DNA of 64,000 bases from DATLGB01 sp963726825 (GTDB lineage Bacteria > Actinomycetota > Thermoleophilia > Solirubrobacterales > Solirubrobacteraceae), in contig CAVSDT010000002.1 in the NCBI GenBank assembly GCA_963726825.1, positions 992,001-1,056,000 of the forward strand, given 5' to 3'. Below, piece by piece: positions 17,975-26,486 of this stretch. A program made the position numbers and the translations under genes. Position 1 is the stretch's first letter. The number at the start of each line of letters is the position of its first letter. The notes under the pieces were generated by a model, which was not told where the DNA came from, searched no databases, and saw nothing but the letters and a program-made list of their open reading frames with translations.

Positions 17975-19774
17975 GTGTCCGACGCCGTCCCCACGACCTT
18001 CGCCGACCTCGAGCTGCGCCCCGAGCTGCTCGAGGCGCTGACCACCCTCGGCTACGAGGAGCCCACCCCGATCCAGGCGGCCGCGATCGCGCCCCTGATC
18101 GCCGGCAGGGACCTGCTCGGCCAGGCGGCCACCGGCACGGGCAAGACCGCGGCGTTCGCCCTCCCGCTGCTGCAGCGCCTCGACGGGCCGCGCGCGGAGT
18201 CCAAGCCGGCCGCGATCGTGCTCACCCCGACGCGCGAGCTGACGATGCAGGTGTCCGAGGCGATCCACAAGTACGGCCGCGGCATCGGCGCCCGCGTCGT
18301 CCCCGTCTTCGGCGGCCAGCCGATCTTCCGCCAGATCAAGGCGCTCGAGCGCGGCGTCGACGTCGTCGTCGCCACCCCGGGGCGCGCGCTGGACCTGCTC
18401 AAGCGCAACGCGCTCAAGCTCGACGCCGTCGCGACGGTCGTGCTCGACGAGGCCGACGAGATGCTCGACATGGGCTTCGCGGAGGACATCGAGGCGATCC
18501 TCGAGACGCTCCCCAAGACCCGCCAGACGGTCCTGTTCTCCGCGACGATGCCCGATCGCATCGAGAAGCTCGCGCGCCGCCACCAGAACTCGCCGGAGCG
18601 CATCGAGCTCGCCGGCGGCCCGACCGGCACGGGCTCGGACGAGCTGCTCGTCACGGAGCGCGCCTACGTCGTGCACCGCAACTTCAAGCCGGCCGCGCTC
18701 GGCCGCGTGCTCGACCTGGAGGCGCCGGGTGCCGCGCTGGTCTTCTGCCGCACGCGCGATGAGGTCGACTCGCTCACGGAGACGCTCAACGGCCGCGGCT
18801 ACCGGGCCGAGGCGCTCCACGGCGGCCTCAGCCAGGAGCAGCGCACGAAGGTCGTCGGGCGCCTGAAGAACCAGACCTCGGAGCTGCTGATCGCCACCGA
18901 CGTCGCCGCGCGTGGCCTGGACGTCGACGTGCTCACCCACGTCGTCAACTACGACGTCCCCTCCGCGCCCGAGGCCTACGTGCACCGCATCGGCCGCGTC
19001 GGCCGCGCGGGCCGGGAGGGCGTCGCGATCACGCTCGCCCAGCCGCGCGAGCACCGGCTGCTGAAGGCGATCGAGCGCACGACCGGCAGGCGCATCTCCG
19101 TCGAGCCGCTGCCGACCGTCGCCGACCTGCGCGCCCGCCGCATGGAGCTCACGCAGGGGACGCTGCGAGAGGCGATCACGGCCGGCGAGCTCGACGCGCT
19201 GCGCCCCGTCGTCGAGTCGCTGTGCGAGGAGTTCGACGTGATGGAGGTGGCCCTCGCCGCCGTCAAGGTCGCCCACGCCTCGCTCGCACCCGCCGAGGCC
19301 GATGAGCGCGACGTCCCCGAGGCGACGTTCGGCAAGGCCCCGCGCCGCGACGAGCATCCCGGCAAGCAGCGCGCCCGCGACCGCGGCGAGCGCGACGAGC
19401 GCCGCCCGAAGGGCCGCAAGCGCGAGTTCGAGGACGAGCAGGGCGCCTTCGCCGACCGCGGCGAGCGCCCCGAGCGCGGCTCCGGGCATCCCGGGGGACG
19501 CGACCGCAAGCCGCTGCGCTCCTTCAACGGCGACGGGTCGACGGCCCGCCTGTTCGTCGGCGCCGGCAAGGCCGCCGGCGTGCGCCCTCAGGACCTGGTC
19601 GGTGCGATCACCGGCGAGTCCGACCTCAAGGGCCACGACATCGGCGCGATCGCCGTCCATGATCGGTTCGCGCTCGTCGAGGTCCCCTCGGCGTCCGTCG
19701 ACGCGGTCGTCGAAGCCCTGCGCGGCACGAAGATCAAGGGCAACCGCCCGACGATCCGCCGCGACCGCTTCTAG
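17975..19774 (+). CDS. DEAD-box RNA helicase with C-terminal DbpA-like RNA-binding domain
   Basis: The 599-residue protein has all helicase motifs: Q-motif (YEEPTPIQAAAI), motif I ATGTGKT, PTRELTMQ, DEAD in VVLDEADEML, SAT in LFSATMP, ATDVAARGLDV and HRIGRVGRAGR. After the core (to about 370) come a helical region, a strongly charged linker of Arg/Glu/Asp repeats (about 445-520), and a C-terminal fold STARLFVGAGKAAG...PTIRRD matching the DbpA RNA-binding domain. It should unwind structured RNA in ribosome assembly, mRNA decay or cold adaptation. GTG at 17975 is preferred over the in-frame ATG at 17936, which lies inside pdxT and adds a non-conserved leader. Confidence 0.93.
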   Translation: MSDAVPTTFADLELRPELLEALTTLGYEEPTPIQAAAIAPLIAGRDLLGQAATGTGKTAAFALPLLQRLDGPRAESKPAAIVLTPTRELTMQVSEAIHKYGRGIGARVVPVFGGQPIFRQIKALERGVDVVVATPGRALDLLKRNALKLDAVATVVLDEADEMLDMGFAEDIEAILETLPKTRQTVLFSATMPDRIEKLARRHQNSPERIELAGGPTGTGSDELLVTERAYVVHRNFKPAALGRVLDLEAPGAALVFCRTRDEVDSLTETLNGRGYRAEALHGGLSQEQRTKVVGRLKNQTSELLIATDVAARGLDVDVLTHVVNYDVPSAPEAYVHRIGRVGRAGREGVAITLAQPREHRLLKAIERTTGRRISVEPLPTVADLRARRMELTQGTLREAITAGELDALRPVVESLCEEFDVMEVALAAVKVAHASLAPAEADERDVPEATFGKAPRRDEHPGKQRARDRGERDERRPKGRKREFEDEQGAFADRGERPERGSGHPGGRDRKPLRSFNGDGSTARLFVGAGKAAGVRPQDLVGAITGESDLKGHDIGAIAVHDRFALVEVPSASVDAVVEALRGTKIKGNRPTIRRDRF

Positions 19775-19851
19775 CCGAGCCCGGGGCGGTCACGACGGTT
19801 CCGGCTGACCCGGGGCGATTGACCGGCGACGGGATCGGCTAGCCCCGGGCC

Positions 19852-20418
19852 ATGTCGCGCCAGACCATGCTCAGCCGCGCCGCCCGCGCGGCCTCCGACG
19901 TCGGGCTCGCCGGCCTGCTCGGCGGCAACCTCTACGGGCGCATGGCCCTCCATCCGGCGGTCGCCGGGCTCAAGGACCCACGGGAGCGCGGGCAGGTCGT
20001 CACGGCCGCCTGGCGCCGCTACGGCACCGTCCAGTCGGTCTCGCTCGTCGCGGTGGCCCTCGGCCGCGTGGCCTCCCATGCCGACGAGGGGGGCGGCAGC
20101 CGGCTCTCGGCGCGGGAGAAGCGCCTCGCCACCGTCCGCGACGGGCTGCTCGTGACCCTCGGCGCGACCGGTGTCGCCACCGCGCTGTCCGGCGTCAAGT
20201 ACGCGCGCGAGTCCCCGGCGGAGGGCGTGCCGCTCGCCGACGGCGACCACGCGGCCCCGCAGGCCACGGACGTCCAGCGCGCCGCCAAGCAGCGCATGAA
20301 CGCGCTCGGCCTCGTGACCCTGACGACCGAGGCGGCGCTCGTGGGCGTCAACTCGATGCTCGCGCACGAGTCCTTCCGGCGGCCGCCCGTCCGGCGGCTG
20401 GCCCTCGGCCGCCGCTAG
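19852..20418 (+). CDS. Hypothetical membrane-associated protein
   Basis: I do not recognise this 188-residue protein. It has hydrophobic segments near residues 17-30, 58-72 (SVSLVAVALGRVAS), 98-112 (GLLVTLGATGVATALSG) and 150-166 (LGLVTLTTEAALVGVNSML), with Arg-rich ends, which suggests a small integral membrane protein. Codon use matches its neighbours. The 77 bp gap from the helicase contains two direct copies of CCCGGGGCG and a TAGCCC box 6 nt before the ATG. No operon partner is evident because the MFS gene downstream has its own -10-like box. Confidence 0.65.
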   Translation: MSRQTMLSRAARAASDVGLAGLLGGNLYGRMALHPAVAGLKDPRERGQVVTAAWRRYGTVQSVSLVAVALGRVASHADEGGGSRLSAREKRLATVRDGLLVTLGATGVATALSGVKYARESPAEGVPLADGDHAAPQATDVQRAAKQRMNALGLVTLTTEAALVGVNSMLAHESFRRPPVRRLALGRR

Positions 20419-20452
20419 ACCGCGGCGCCCCGTCCGCGTCCGCCGGCGCGGA

Positions 20453-20458
20453 TACGGT
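20453..20458 (+). promoter_or_regulatory. -10 box of the MFS gene, leaderless geometry
   Basis: TACGGT lies exactly 7 nt before the GTG start at 20466, in a 47 bp intergenic gap. Confidence 0.45.
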
Positions 20459-20465
20459 CGCCTCC

Positions 20466-21692
20466 GTGGCGACCGTCGAGATGCAGCACGCCGCGGCCGG
20501 CCGCTCGCTGGGGCGGCCGTTCGGCTGGCTGTGGGCGGCCTTCGCCGCGAGCGCCCTCGGGACCTGGGTGGCCTTCGACGCGTTCCCGCTGATCGCGATC
20601 CTCGCCCTGCACGCCGGCCCGGTGGCGGTGTCGGCGCTGGCGGCGAGCGGCCTGGCCGTGGGAGCGGTGCTGGCGCTCCCACTCGGCCCCTGGGTGGAGG
20701 GCCGGGCCAAGCGGCCGGTGATGATCGGGATGGACCTGCTGCGCTGCGCCGCCCTCGCGACCGTCCCGGCCGCCTATGCGCTCGGCGTGCTCTCCGTCGC
20801 CCAGCTGCTCGTCGTGGCGGTGGTGGTGGGCGCCGCCGACATCGCGTTCCGCGCGGCCAGCGGCGCCTGCCTGAAGGGCCTGCTGGCCGGGGAGGACCTC
20901 CTCGAGGCCAACGGCCGCCTCGAGGGGACCACCTGGACGGCGACGCTGGTCGGCCCGCCGGTGGGCGGCGCGCTGATCGGGGCGTTCGGCCCCGTCGTCA
21001 CCGTCATCGTCAACGCCGCCTCCTTCGTCCTGTCGGCGCTGGGCATCCGGGCGATGGGCGGGCGCGAGGCGCCGCCGGCACACGCCCCGGGCGGACGGCT
21101 GAGCCGCGGCGAGCTGCTGGAGGGCTGGCGCCACATCCGCGCCTCGTCCGTCCTCGCGCCGCTGCTGGCCAACACGGCGGCCGTCAACGCGCTGATCCTC
21201 GCGACCGCACCGCTGCTCGCGGTGCTGATGCTCGGCGACCTCGGCTTCGCGCCGTGGCAGTACGGGCTCGCGTTCGCGCTGCCGTGCGCGGGCGGCCTGG
21301 CCGGCTCGCGCCTGTCGCGCCCGCTGGCGGCCCGGCACGGACGGCTGCGGGTCCTGCGCGCCGCAGGGACGCTGCGCGCCTGCTTCTCCGTCGGTCTGGC
21401 CTTCGTCGTCCCCGGCACCGGCGGCCTGCTGCTGGTGATGGCCTGCCAGCTGGCCATCGTCACCGCCTCGGGGATCTTCACGCCCATCCTCGCGACCCAC
21501 CGGCTCGACCACACGCCACCGGACCGCGTCGCCCGCACGTTGAGCGCCTGGTCGATCACGAGCGCGCTGACCGTCGCCGCCACGACGGCGCTGTGGGGCC
21601 TGCTGGCGGCCGTCGTCGGCCCGCGCGCCGCGATCGCCGCCGCCGGGGTCCTGCTGCTGGCGACCCCGCTGCTGCTGCCGCGCCCGGCCTAG
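20466..21692 (+). CDS. MFS transporter
   Basis: The 408-residue protein has about twelve hydrophobic segments arranged as two six-helix halves with a hydrophilic central loop near residues 195-225 (GREAPPAHAPGGRLSRGEL). PLGPWVEGRAKRPVMIGMDLLR between helices 2 and 3 is the position of the MFS A-motif, here similar to efflux proteins of the MFS_3/enterobactin-exporter-like group. Substrate is unknown; drug or metabolite export is likely. Its stop shares a CTAG palindrome with the stop of the convergent P5C dehydrogenase gene. Confidence 0.85.
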   Translation: MATVEMQHAAAGRSLGRPFGWLWAAFAASALGTWVAFDAFPLIAILALHAGPVAVSALAASGLAVGAVLALPLGPWVEGRAKRPVMIGMDLLRCAALATVPAAYALGVLSVAQLLVVAVVVGAADIAFRAASGACLKGLLAGEDLLEANGRLEGTTWTATLVGPPVGGALIGAFGPVVTVIVNAASFVLSALGIRAMGGREAPPAHAPGGRLSRGELLEGWRHIRASSVLAPLLANTAAVNALILATAPLLAVLMLGDLGFAPWQYGLAFALPCAGGLAGSRLSRPLAARHGRLRVLRAAGTLRACFSVGLAFVVPGTGGLLLVMACQLAIVTASGIFTPILATHRLDHTPPDRVARTLSAWSITSALTVAATTALWGLLAAVVGPRAAIAAAGVLLLATPLLLPRPA

Positions 21693-23263
21693 ACGACGAG
21701 GCCGTGGCGCATGGTGTTCTCCGTCACCACGCGCGGCTCGACGAACTGCAGCAGGTAGCCGGGGCCGCCGGCCTTCGTGCCGGTCCCCGACAGCTTGTTG
21801 CCGCCGAACGGCTGGCGGCCGACCATCGCCGCCGTGATGTGGCGGTTGACGTAGAGGTTGCCCACGGGCGAGCGGGCGACGACGTGGTCGACGGTGCGCG
21901 GGTTGCGCGCGAACAGGCCCCCGGTGAGGGCGAAGGGCGAGGCGTCGACGCGGTCGCAGGCGTGGTCCATCGACGTGACCCGCTCGACGGTGAGCAGCGG
22001 CGCGAAGACCTCCTGGGCGAGCAGCTCGGAGTCCTCGGGCAGGTCCGCGACGAGCGTCGGCGGGGCGTAGAAGCCCTCCCCGGCCGGCAGGTCGGCGGCC
22101 TGGGCGACGATCCGGCCCTCGCGCGCGGCGAGCTCCACGTACCGGGCGTGGCGATCGAAGGACTCCTGCTCGATCACCGCGGGCACGTCGATCGAGAGCC
22201 GGTCGGCGGGTCCGACCTCCAGCACGGAGACGGCGCCGCCGAGGCGTTCGAGCAGCGCGTCGTGGGCGGCCTCGTGGACGAGGACGCGGGCCGCGGCCGA
22301 GCACTTCTGCCCGGCGAACGCGAAGGCGGACCGCGCCAGGGCCGGGATGACCTCGTCGAGGTCGGCGTCGGAGTCGACGATGACGCAGTTCTTGCCGCCC
22401 ATCTCCGACACGACGCGCTTGAGGTGCCCCTGCCCGGGGCGGACCTCCGCGGCGGCCTTGAGGATCTCCAGGCCCACGGCGCCCGAGCCGGTGAAGGCGA
22501 TCGTGTGCACCCGCGGGTCTTCGACGAGCGCCTTGCCGACGTCGCCCTCGCCCGGCAGCAGGGCGAACGCCGCGGGCGGCACGCCCGCCTCGCGCAGCGC
22601 CTCGGCGAGCAGGAGCGCGCAGCCGGGTGACTGCTCGGCCGGCTTGAGCACGACGGCGTTGCCGGTCGCCAGGCCGGCGGCGGCCATGCCGAGGGGGATG
22701 GCGAGCGGGAAGTTCCAGGGCGCCACGACGGCGACGATGCCGCGCGGCGCGTAGCGCAGCGCGTTGCGCTCGCCGGGCACCTGCAGCAGCTGCGGCGGGG
22801 TCTCCTGCAGCTCGATCGCCCCGCGGGCGTAGAACTCGAGGAAGTCGATCGCCTCGGCGATGTCCCCGTCGGCCTCCGGCCAGGGCTTGGCGCACTCGCG
22901 CAGCGCCAGCGCGGCGGCTCGCAGCCGGCCGTGGCGCAGCAGCTCGGCCGCGCGCAGGAGGATCCGCGCGCGCTCGGCCACCGGGGTCGCGGACCACTCG
23001 CGAAAGCCCTGCTGGGCGGTTGCGAGCGCCGTGTCGACCTCCGCCGGGGTCGCGGCGGCGGCGTAGGCGACCACTCGGGACGGGTTGCCCGGATCGACGG
23101 AGACGAGGTCCTCGCCCGGGCGCTGGTCGGTCCCGATCCAGACGGGGACGCGCAGGGGCAGCTCGGCGTCGAGCGCGGCGAGGGCGCCGGCGAGGTCCGC
23201 GCGCACCGGGGCACGGCGCAGCTCGAGCACCGGCTCGTTGCGAAACGGCGACAGGACGGCCAT
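21689..23263 (-). CDS. L-glutamate gamma-semialdehyde (P5C) dehydrogenase
   Basis: The 524-residue aldehyde dehydrogenase resembles the C-terminal domain of PutA and RocA: it oxidises P5C/glutamate semialdehyde to glutamate with NAD+. Seen are the NAD-binding PWNFPLAIPLGMAAAGL, FTGSGAVGLEI, catalytic Glu in VVSEMGGKN, catalytic Cys in FAGQKCSAAARV, and the C-terminal GNLYVNRHITAAMVGRQPFGG typical of P5CDH. ATG at 23263 shares its A with the TGA of the proline dehydrogenase gene (TGATG), so the two steps of proline catabolism are translationally coupled though not fused. Confidence 0.95.
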   Translation of the reverse strand: MAVLSPFRNEPVLELRRAPVRADLAGALAALDAELPLRVPVWIGTDQRPGEDLVSVDPGNPSRVVAYAAAATPAEVDTALATAQQGFREWSATPVAERARILLRAAELLRHGRLRAAALALRECAKPWPEADGDIAEAIDFLEFYARGAIELQETPPQLLQVPGERNALRYAPRGIVAVVAPWNFPLAIPLGMAAAGLATGNAVVLKPAEQSPGCALLLAEALREAGVPPAAFALLPGEGDVGKALVEDPRVHTIAFTGSGAVGLEILKAAAEVRPGQGHLKRVVSEMGGKNCVIVDSDADLDEVIPALARSAFAFAGQKCSAAARVLVHEAAHDALLERLGGAVSVLEVGPADRLSIDVPAVIEQESFDRHARYVELAAREGRIVAQAADLPAGEGFYAPPTLVADLPEDSELLAQEVFAPLLTVERVTSMDHACDRVDASPFALTGGLFARNPRTVDHVVARSPVGNLYVNRHITAAMVGRQPFGGNKLSGTGTKAGGPGYLLQFVEPRVVTENTMRHGLVV

Positions 23264-24627
23264 CAGGTCAGGGACCCCACCGGGCGGGCGAGCAGGTCGT
23301 CGATCCCCGTGCCCTGCTGCTGGGCGAGGAGGAAGGACTCGTTGCTCGTGTTCTCCAGGAGGCGCCGCACGAGGTAGGACATGCCCGCGACGAGGTCGCC
23401 GACGGGGCAGTAGGAGCGCACGCGCAGGTCCATCGCCGCGAGCGCCTCGCCGATCGGGTCCCCGAGGCCGCGCAGGATCTGCAGCTCGAGGTCGGCGTCG
23501 TCACCGCCGGTGAGGCGGTTGTAGGCGATCGCGTGCGCCAGCGACCGCAGGTTGTGGGAGGCGATGCAGGGCCGCACGGCGGCGCCGGCGTCGATCAGGC
23601 GCCGGCTGAGGCGCTCGAAGTTGAGGTCCGAGTCGGCCTTGGCCTCGAACACGGGCGCCTCCCAGCCGTGCTGCTGGGCCTCGGCGACCTCGTGGTCCCA
23701 GTAGGCGCCCTTGACCAGGCGGATCGTCAGCGGCGTGCTGCGGCGCGCGCCCGGCCCGTCGACCGCCCACTCCAGCGCGAGATCGGCCGTCTGCGGCGAG
23801 TCGCGCAGGTACGCCTGCAGGACGAGGCCGGCGGACGGCCCCTCGACGAACTCGTCGGCGGCCAGCAGCTCGAGGATCAGCTCGGTGACGGCGTCGCGGG
23901 AGTCCATCGACTCCATGTCGATGTGCAGGTGTGCGCCGAGGTCGCGCGCCTTGCGCAGCAGCGGCAGGAGGCGGTTGGCCGCGTCCCGCTGGCCCTTCTG
24001 CGGCGCGTCGGGGCGCAGCAGCGGGGTGAGGGCGGACACCTTCACCGACAGGTTGGCGCGTGGCAGGGGTCCGCGGCCGTCGGCCTCGAGGCCCGGGCGG
24101 GCCGGCCAGGACGCCGAGGACGCGACGAGGGCCTCCAGCGCGGCGGCGCAGCGCTCGGCGTAGCGGTCGGCCTCGGCGCTCGTGACGGTGGCCTCGCCGA
24201 GCAGGTCCACGGTGGTCGCGATCCCGTCCTTCCACAGGCCCTTGAACGTCCGCATGGCCGCCTGCGGCGTCTCGCCGACGATGAAGCGGTGGGCCATGTG
24301 CCGCACCCCGCGGGCGGCGGACGCGCCGAGGGCCGTGCGTCCCGCGCGGGAGTCGCCCATCCGCATGGCCACGGCGATCGGCGGCGGCGGGGTCTCGACC
24401 TCGGAGAGGAAGCCGGTCAGGTGGCGCGCGAGGTCGTCGAGGTTGCGGCAGGCGGGGACGACGTCGACGAAGCGAAACAACGCCGCCTTGAGCTCGGCGT
24501 CGGCGCTCGAGAGCTCCATCGCCTTGTCGTCGACCGCCTTCAGCGGGTTGCGGTTCTTCGGCAGCCGGCGCGCGAGCTCGCGCCCGACGGTGTGCAGCTC
24601 GCGTTCGAGGTCCGTGTCATCGGCCAT
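23263..24627 (-). CDS. Proline dehydrogenase
   Basis: The 454-residue FAD enzyme carries the PRODH barrel: NLSVKVSALTPLL, HIDMESMDSRD, GLVLQAYLRDS, IRLVKGAYWDHEV, CIASHNLRSLAHAIA and RRLLENTSNESFL are PutA-like landmarks. It oxidises proline to P5C and passes electrons to quinone. It is longer than stand-alone actinobacterial PRODH (about 300 residues) because it keeps the PutA-like helical arm (about 1-130) before the barrel but has no ribbon-helix-helix DNA-binding domain. So it looks like the catalytic N-terminal half of PutA separated from its dehydrogenase partner. Confidence 0.93.
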   Translation of the reverse strand: MADDTDLERELHTVGRELARRLPKNRNPLKAVDDKAMELSSADAELKAALFRFVDVVPACRNLDDLARHLTGFLSEVETPPPPIAVAMRMGDSRAGRTALGASAARGVRHMAHRFIVGETPQAAMRTFKGLWKDGIATTVDLLGEATVTSAEADRYAERCAAALEALVASSASWPARPGLEADGRGPLPRANLSVKVSALTPLLRPDAPQKGQRDAANRLLPLLRKARDLGAHLHIDMESMDSRDAVTELILELLAADEFVEGPSAGLVLQAYLRDSPQTADLALEWAVDGPGARRSTPLTIRLVKGAYWDHEVAEAQQHGWEAPVFEAKADSDLNFERLSRRLIDAGAAVRPCIASHNLRSLAHAIAYNRLTGGDDADLELQILRGLGDPIGEALAAMDLRVRSYCPVGDLVAGMSYLVRRLLENTSNESFLLAQQQGTGIDDLLARPVGSLT

Positions 24628-24635
24628 CCGCCGCC

Positions 24636-24641
24636 AGGCTA
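24636..24641 (-). promoter_or_regulatory. -10 box of the proline catabolism genes
   Basis: On the minus strand TAGCCT ends 8 nt before the ATG at 24627. The rest of the 108 bp gap (24628-24735) shows no other clear signal. Confidence 0.4.
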
Positions 24642-24735
24642 TCCCCGGCGAGGCCCCGCCGCCAGCGGGCGGCAGCCGACGAGCTCCCCGCCACCCGCCA
24701 CGGCTCGACGGCGGCGGGGGTGGGGGCGGCGTCGA

Positions 24736-25653
24736 TCATCCCGGCGCCCGGGCGATCACGAGCATGCGGTCGCGGAAGTCCGGGGTCCACAGCCGCTCCG
24801 CCAGGCCCAGCGCCGCGGCGATCCGGGTCCCGGTGTGCGAGACCCACGGCGAGTACCCCTCGAGGCGCCAGAGGTAGTAGCGGACGCTGAACGTCTTCGG
24901 CTGGGTGGCGAGGAGCAGCGGCGTGTAGCCCGCGCGCTCGAGCATCGCCCGCATCGACCCGCGGGAGAAGTACTGCACGTGGGTCGGGAGCACCGCCCAC
25001 CAGCGCGCGCCCAGCCGGCGGGCCAGGCGCGAGCCCGCGTCGGGGAGCGCCATCACCAGGACGCCGCCCGGGGCGAGCAGGCCGGCGATGCGCTGGAGGG
25101 CGGCGCCCGGGTCGACGAGGTGCTCGATCACGTCGCCGAGGAAGATCGCGTCGAAGCTGCGCCGCGGCAGGCGCGCGCCGAGGAGCTCCTCGTTGCGGAC
25201 GTCGAGGCCGAAGCGGTCGCGGGCGTAGCCGGCGGCGAACGCCGAGGGCTCGACGCCCGTCGCGTGCCAGCCGCGGTCGGCGGCCTCCGCCAGCAGGAAG
25301 CCGACCCAGCAGCCGAGGTCGAGGATCCGGCGGCCGTCCACCCGCGCCTCGATCGCCTCGAGGATCGCGGCCGCGGTGGCGCGCTGGCCGGCTTCCTCCG
25401 CGACGTAGTCGGCCGTGTCGGTGGACGCGTAGGCCACCGCCAGGTCGTGCTCGTCGGGGAAGGCCTCCAGCTGCGCGTGCCCGCAGGCGGTGCAGCGCAC
25501 GAGGTCCGCGATCGCGGTGCCGTAGTCGTCGGACGTCGGGCGCAGGTCGAGCTCGGCGACGGGGGCGTCCGGGTGGTGGACGCGCAGGTGGGGGACGAGG
25601 GCGGCCTCGCCGCAGGCGGCGCAGCGGCTCCCGACGGGGCGCAGGCCGCTCAC
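24736..25653 (-). CDS. SAM-dependent methyltransferase with N-terminal zinc ribbon
   Basis: The 305-residue protein begins with a four-Cys ribbon (CAACG near residue 9 and CTACG near residue 53), then a class I methyltransferase domain with motif I ILDLGCWVGFLLAEA, post-I VEPSAFAAGYA, and motif II FLGDVIEHL. This ribbon-plus-methyltransferase layout is common in surface-polysaccharide clusters, where such enzymes methylate sugars or sugar nucleotides. The GTG at 25653 overlaps the stop of the preceding methyltransferase by 4 bp (GTGA). Target is unknown. Confidence 0.83.
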   Translation of the reverse strand: MSGLRPVGSRCAACGEAALVPHLRVHHPDAPVAELDLRPTSDDYGTAIADLVRCTACGHAQLEAFPDEHDLAVAYASTDTADYVAEEAGQRATAAAILEAIEARVDGRRILDLGCWVGFLLAEAADRGWHATGVEPSAFAAGYARDRFGLDVRNEELLGARLPRRSFDAIFLGDVIEHLVDPGAALQRIAGLLAPGGVLVMALPDAGSRLARRLGARWWAVLPTHVQYFSRGSMRAMLERAGYTPLLLATQPKTFSVRYYLWRLEGYSPWVSHTGTRIAAALGLAERLWTPDFRDRMLVIARAPG

Positions 25654-26441
25654 GCGGCGCCGACCGCGTACAGGTCGTTGGAGAGGAGCAGGCGCGCGGG
25701 CCGCGCGGCGGCGACGCGGCCGGCGAGGCGCACGAGCGGGGACCCGTCGAGGCCCTGCGTGAGGTGGTGGCCGCCCTGTTCGCGCACGACGTCGGCGGCG
25801 AGCCAGGCGCGCACCTCGCCGAAGCCCGCCCGGCGCACCGCGCGGCGCAGCCCGTGGAGGGTCTGCTCGTTGACGTGGAAGCGCTCGGCCTCCGTCAGCC
25901 ACCAGTCCAGGCGATTCGCGGTCGCCCCGTGGCCCGCGAGGCGCAGGAGCGGGCGGGCGACGGGCCAGGTCAGCGTCCGGAAGAGCCGGTTGGGGGCCGT
26001 GTGGACGAGCAGCCGGCCGCCCGGGGCCAGGACGCGGCGGAACTCCCGCAGCGCGGCGTCCGCCTGGCCGGGGTCGAGATGCTCGATCACGTCGCCGCAG
26101 AGGACGCGGTCGAAGTGCCCGTTGGGCCAGGGGAGGCGCTCGACGCCACCCTGGACGACGTCGGCACCCGGCACGTCCGCGAGCGTCTCGTGGGCGATCT
26201 CGACGGCGGCGGCGCTGTAGTCGATCCCGGCGACCTGCGCCCCCGCGGCGGCGCAGGCCAGCAGCACCTCGCCGCGGCCGCACCCGGCGTCGAGCACGCG
26301 GACGCCCGGCGCCGGCGCCAGGAGGGCGACCTGGTGGGCCTTCAGCGCGCTCAGGCCGCGTCCGGCCGCGAACTCGGCGTGGCCTTCGCAGTAGTCCGAC
26401 AGGAAGTACGCGCGGTCGTAGATCTCACTGGGGAGCGGCAC
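25650..26441 (-). CDS. Class I SAM-dependent methyltransferase
   Basis: The 263-residue enzyme has motif I VRVLDAGCGRGEVLLACA, acidic post-I GIDYSAAAVEIA, and VLCGDVIEHLDP. The GTG at 26441 gives MPLPSEIYDRAYFLSDYCEGH, a start seen in methyltransferases of surface-glycan loci. A TAGGGT box lies 10 nt upstream on the minus strand; an ATG farther upstream (26477) would read through the divergent promoter and is less likely. Coupled to the zinc-ribbon methyltransferase and divergent from a polyprenyl-type glycosyltransferase. Confidence 0.83.
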   Translation of the reverse strand: MPLPSEIYDRAYFLSDYCEGHAEFAAGRGLSALKAHQVALLAPAPGVRVLDAGCGRGEVLLACAAAGAQVAGIDYSAAAVEIAHETLADVPGADVVQGGVERLPWPNGHFDRVLCGDVIEHLDPGQADAALREFRRVLAPGGRLLVHTAPNRLFRTLTWPVARPLLRLAGHGATANRLDWWLTEAERFHVNEQTLHGLRRAVRRAGFGEVRAWLAADVVREQGGHHLTQGLDGSPLVRLAGRVAAARPARLLLSNDLYAVGAA

Positions 26442-26451
26442 GCGAGGCGCG

Positions 26452-26477
26452 ACCCTAGCCGAGCCGCTCCGTACCAT
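26452..26477. promoter_or_regulatory. Divergent -10 boxes
   Basis: Minus-strand TAGGGT (26457-26452) is 10 nt from the methyltransferase GTG, and plus-strand TACCAT (26472-26477) is 9 nt from the glycosyltransferase ATG at 26487. All signals for both genes must fit in 45 bp. Confidence 0.35.
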
Positions 26478-26486
26478 CAGGCGGGC

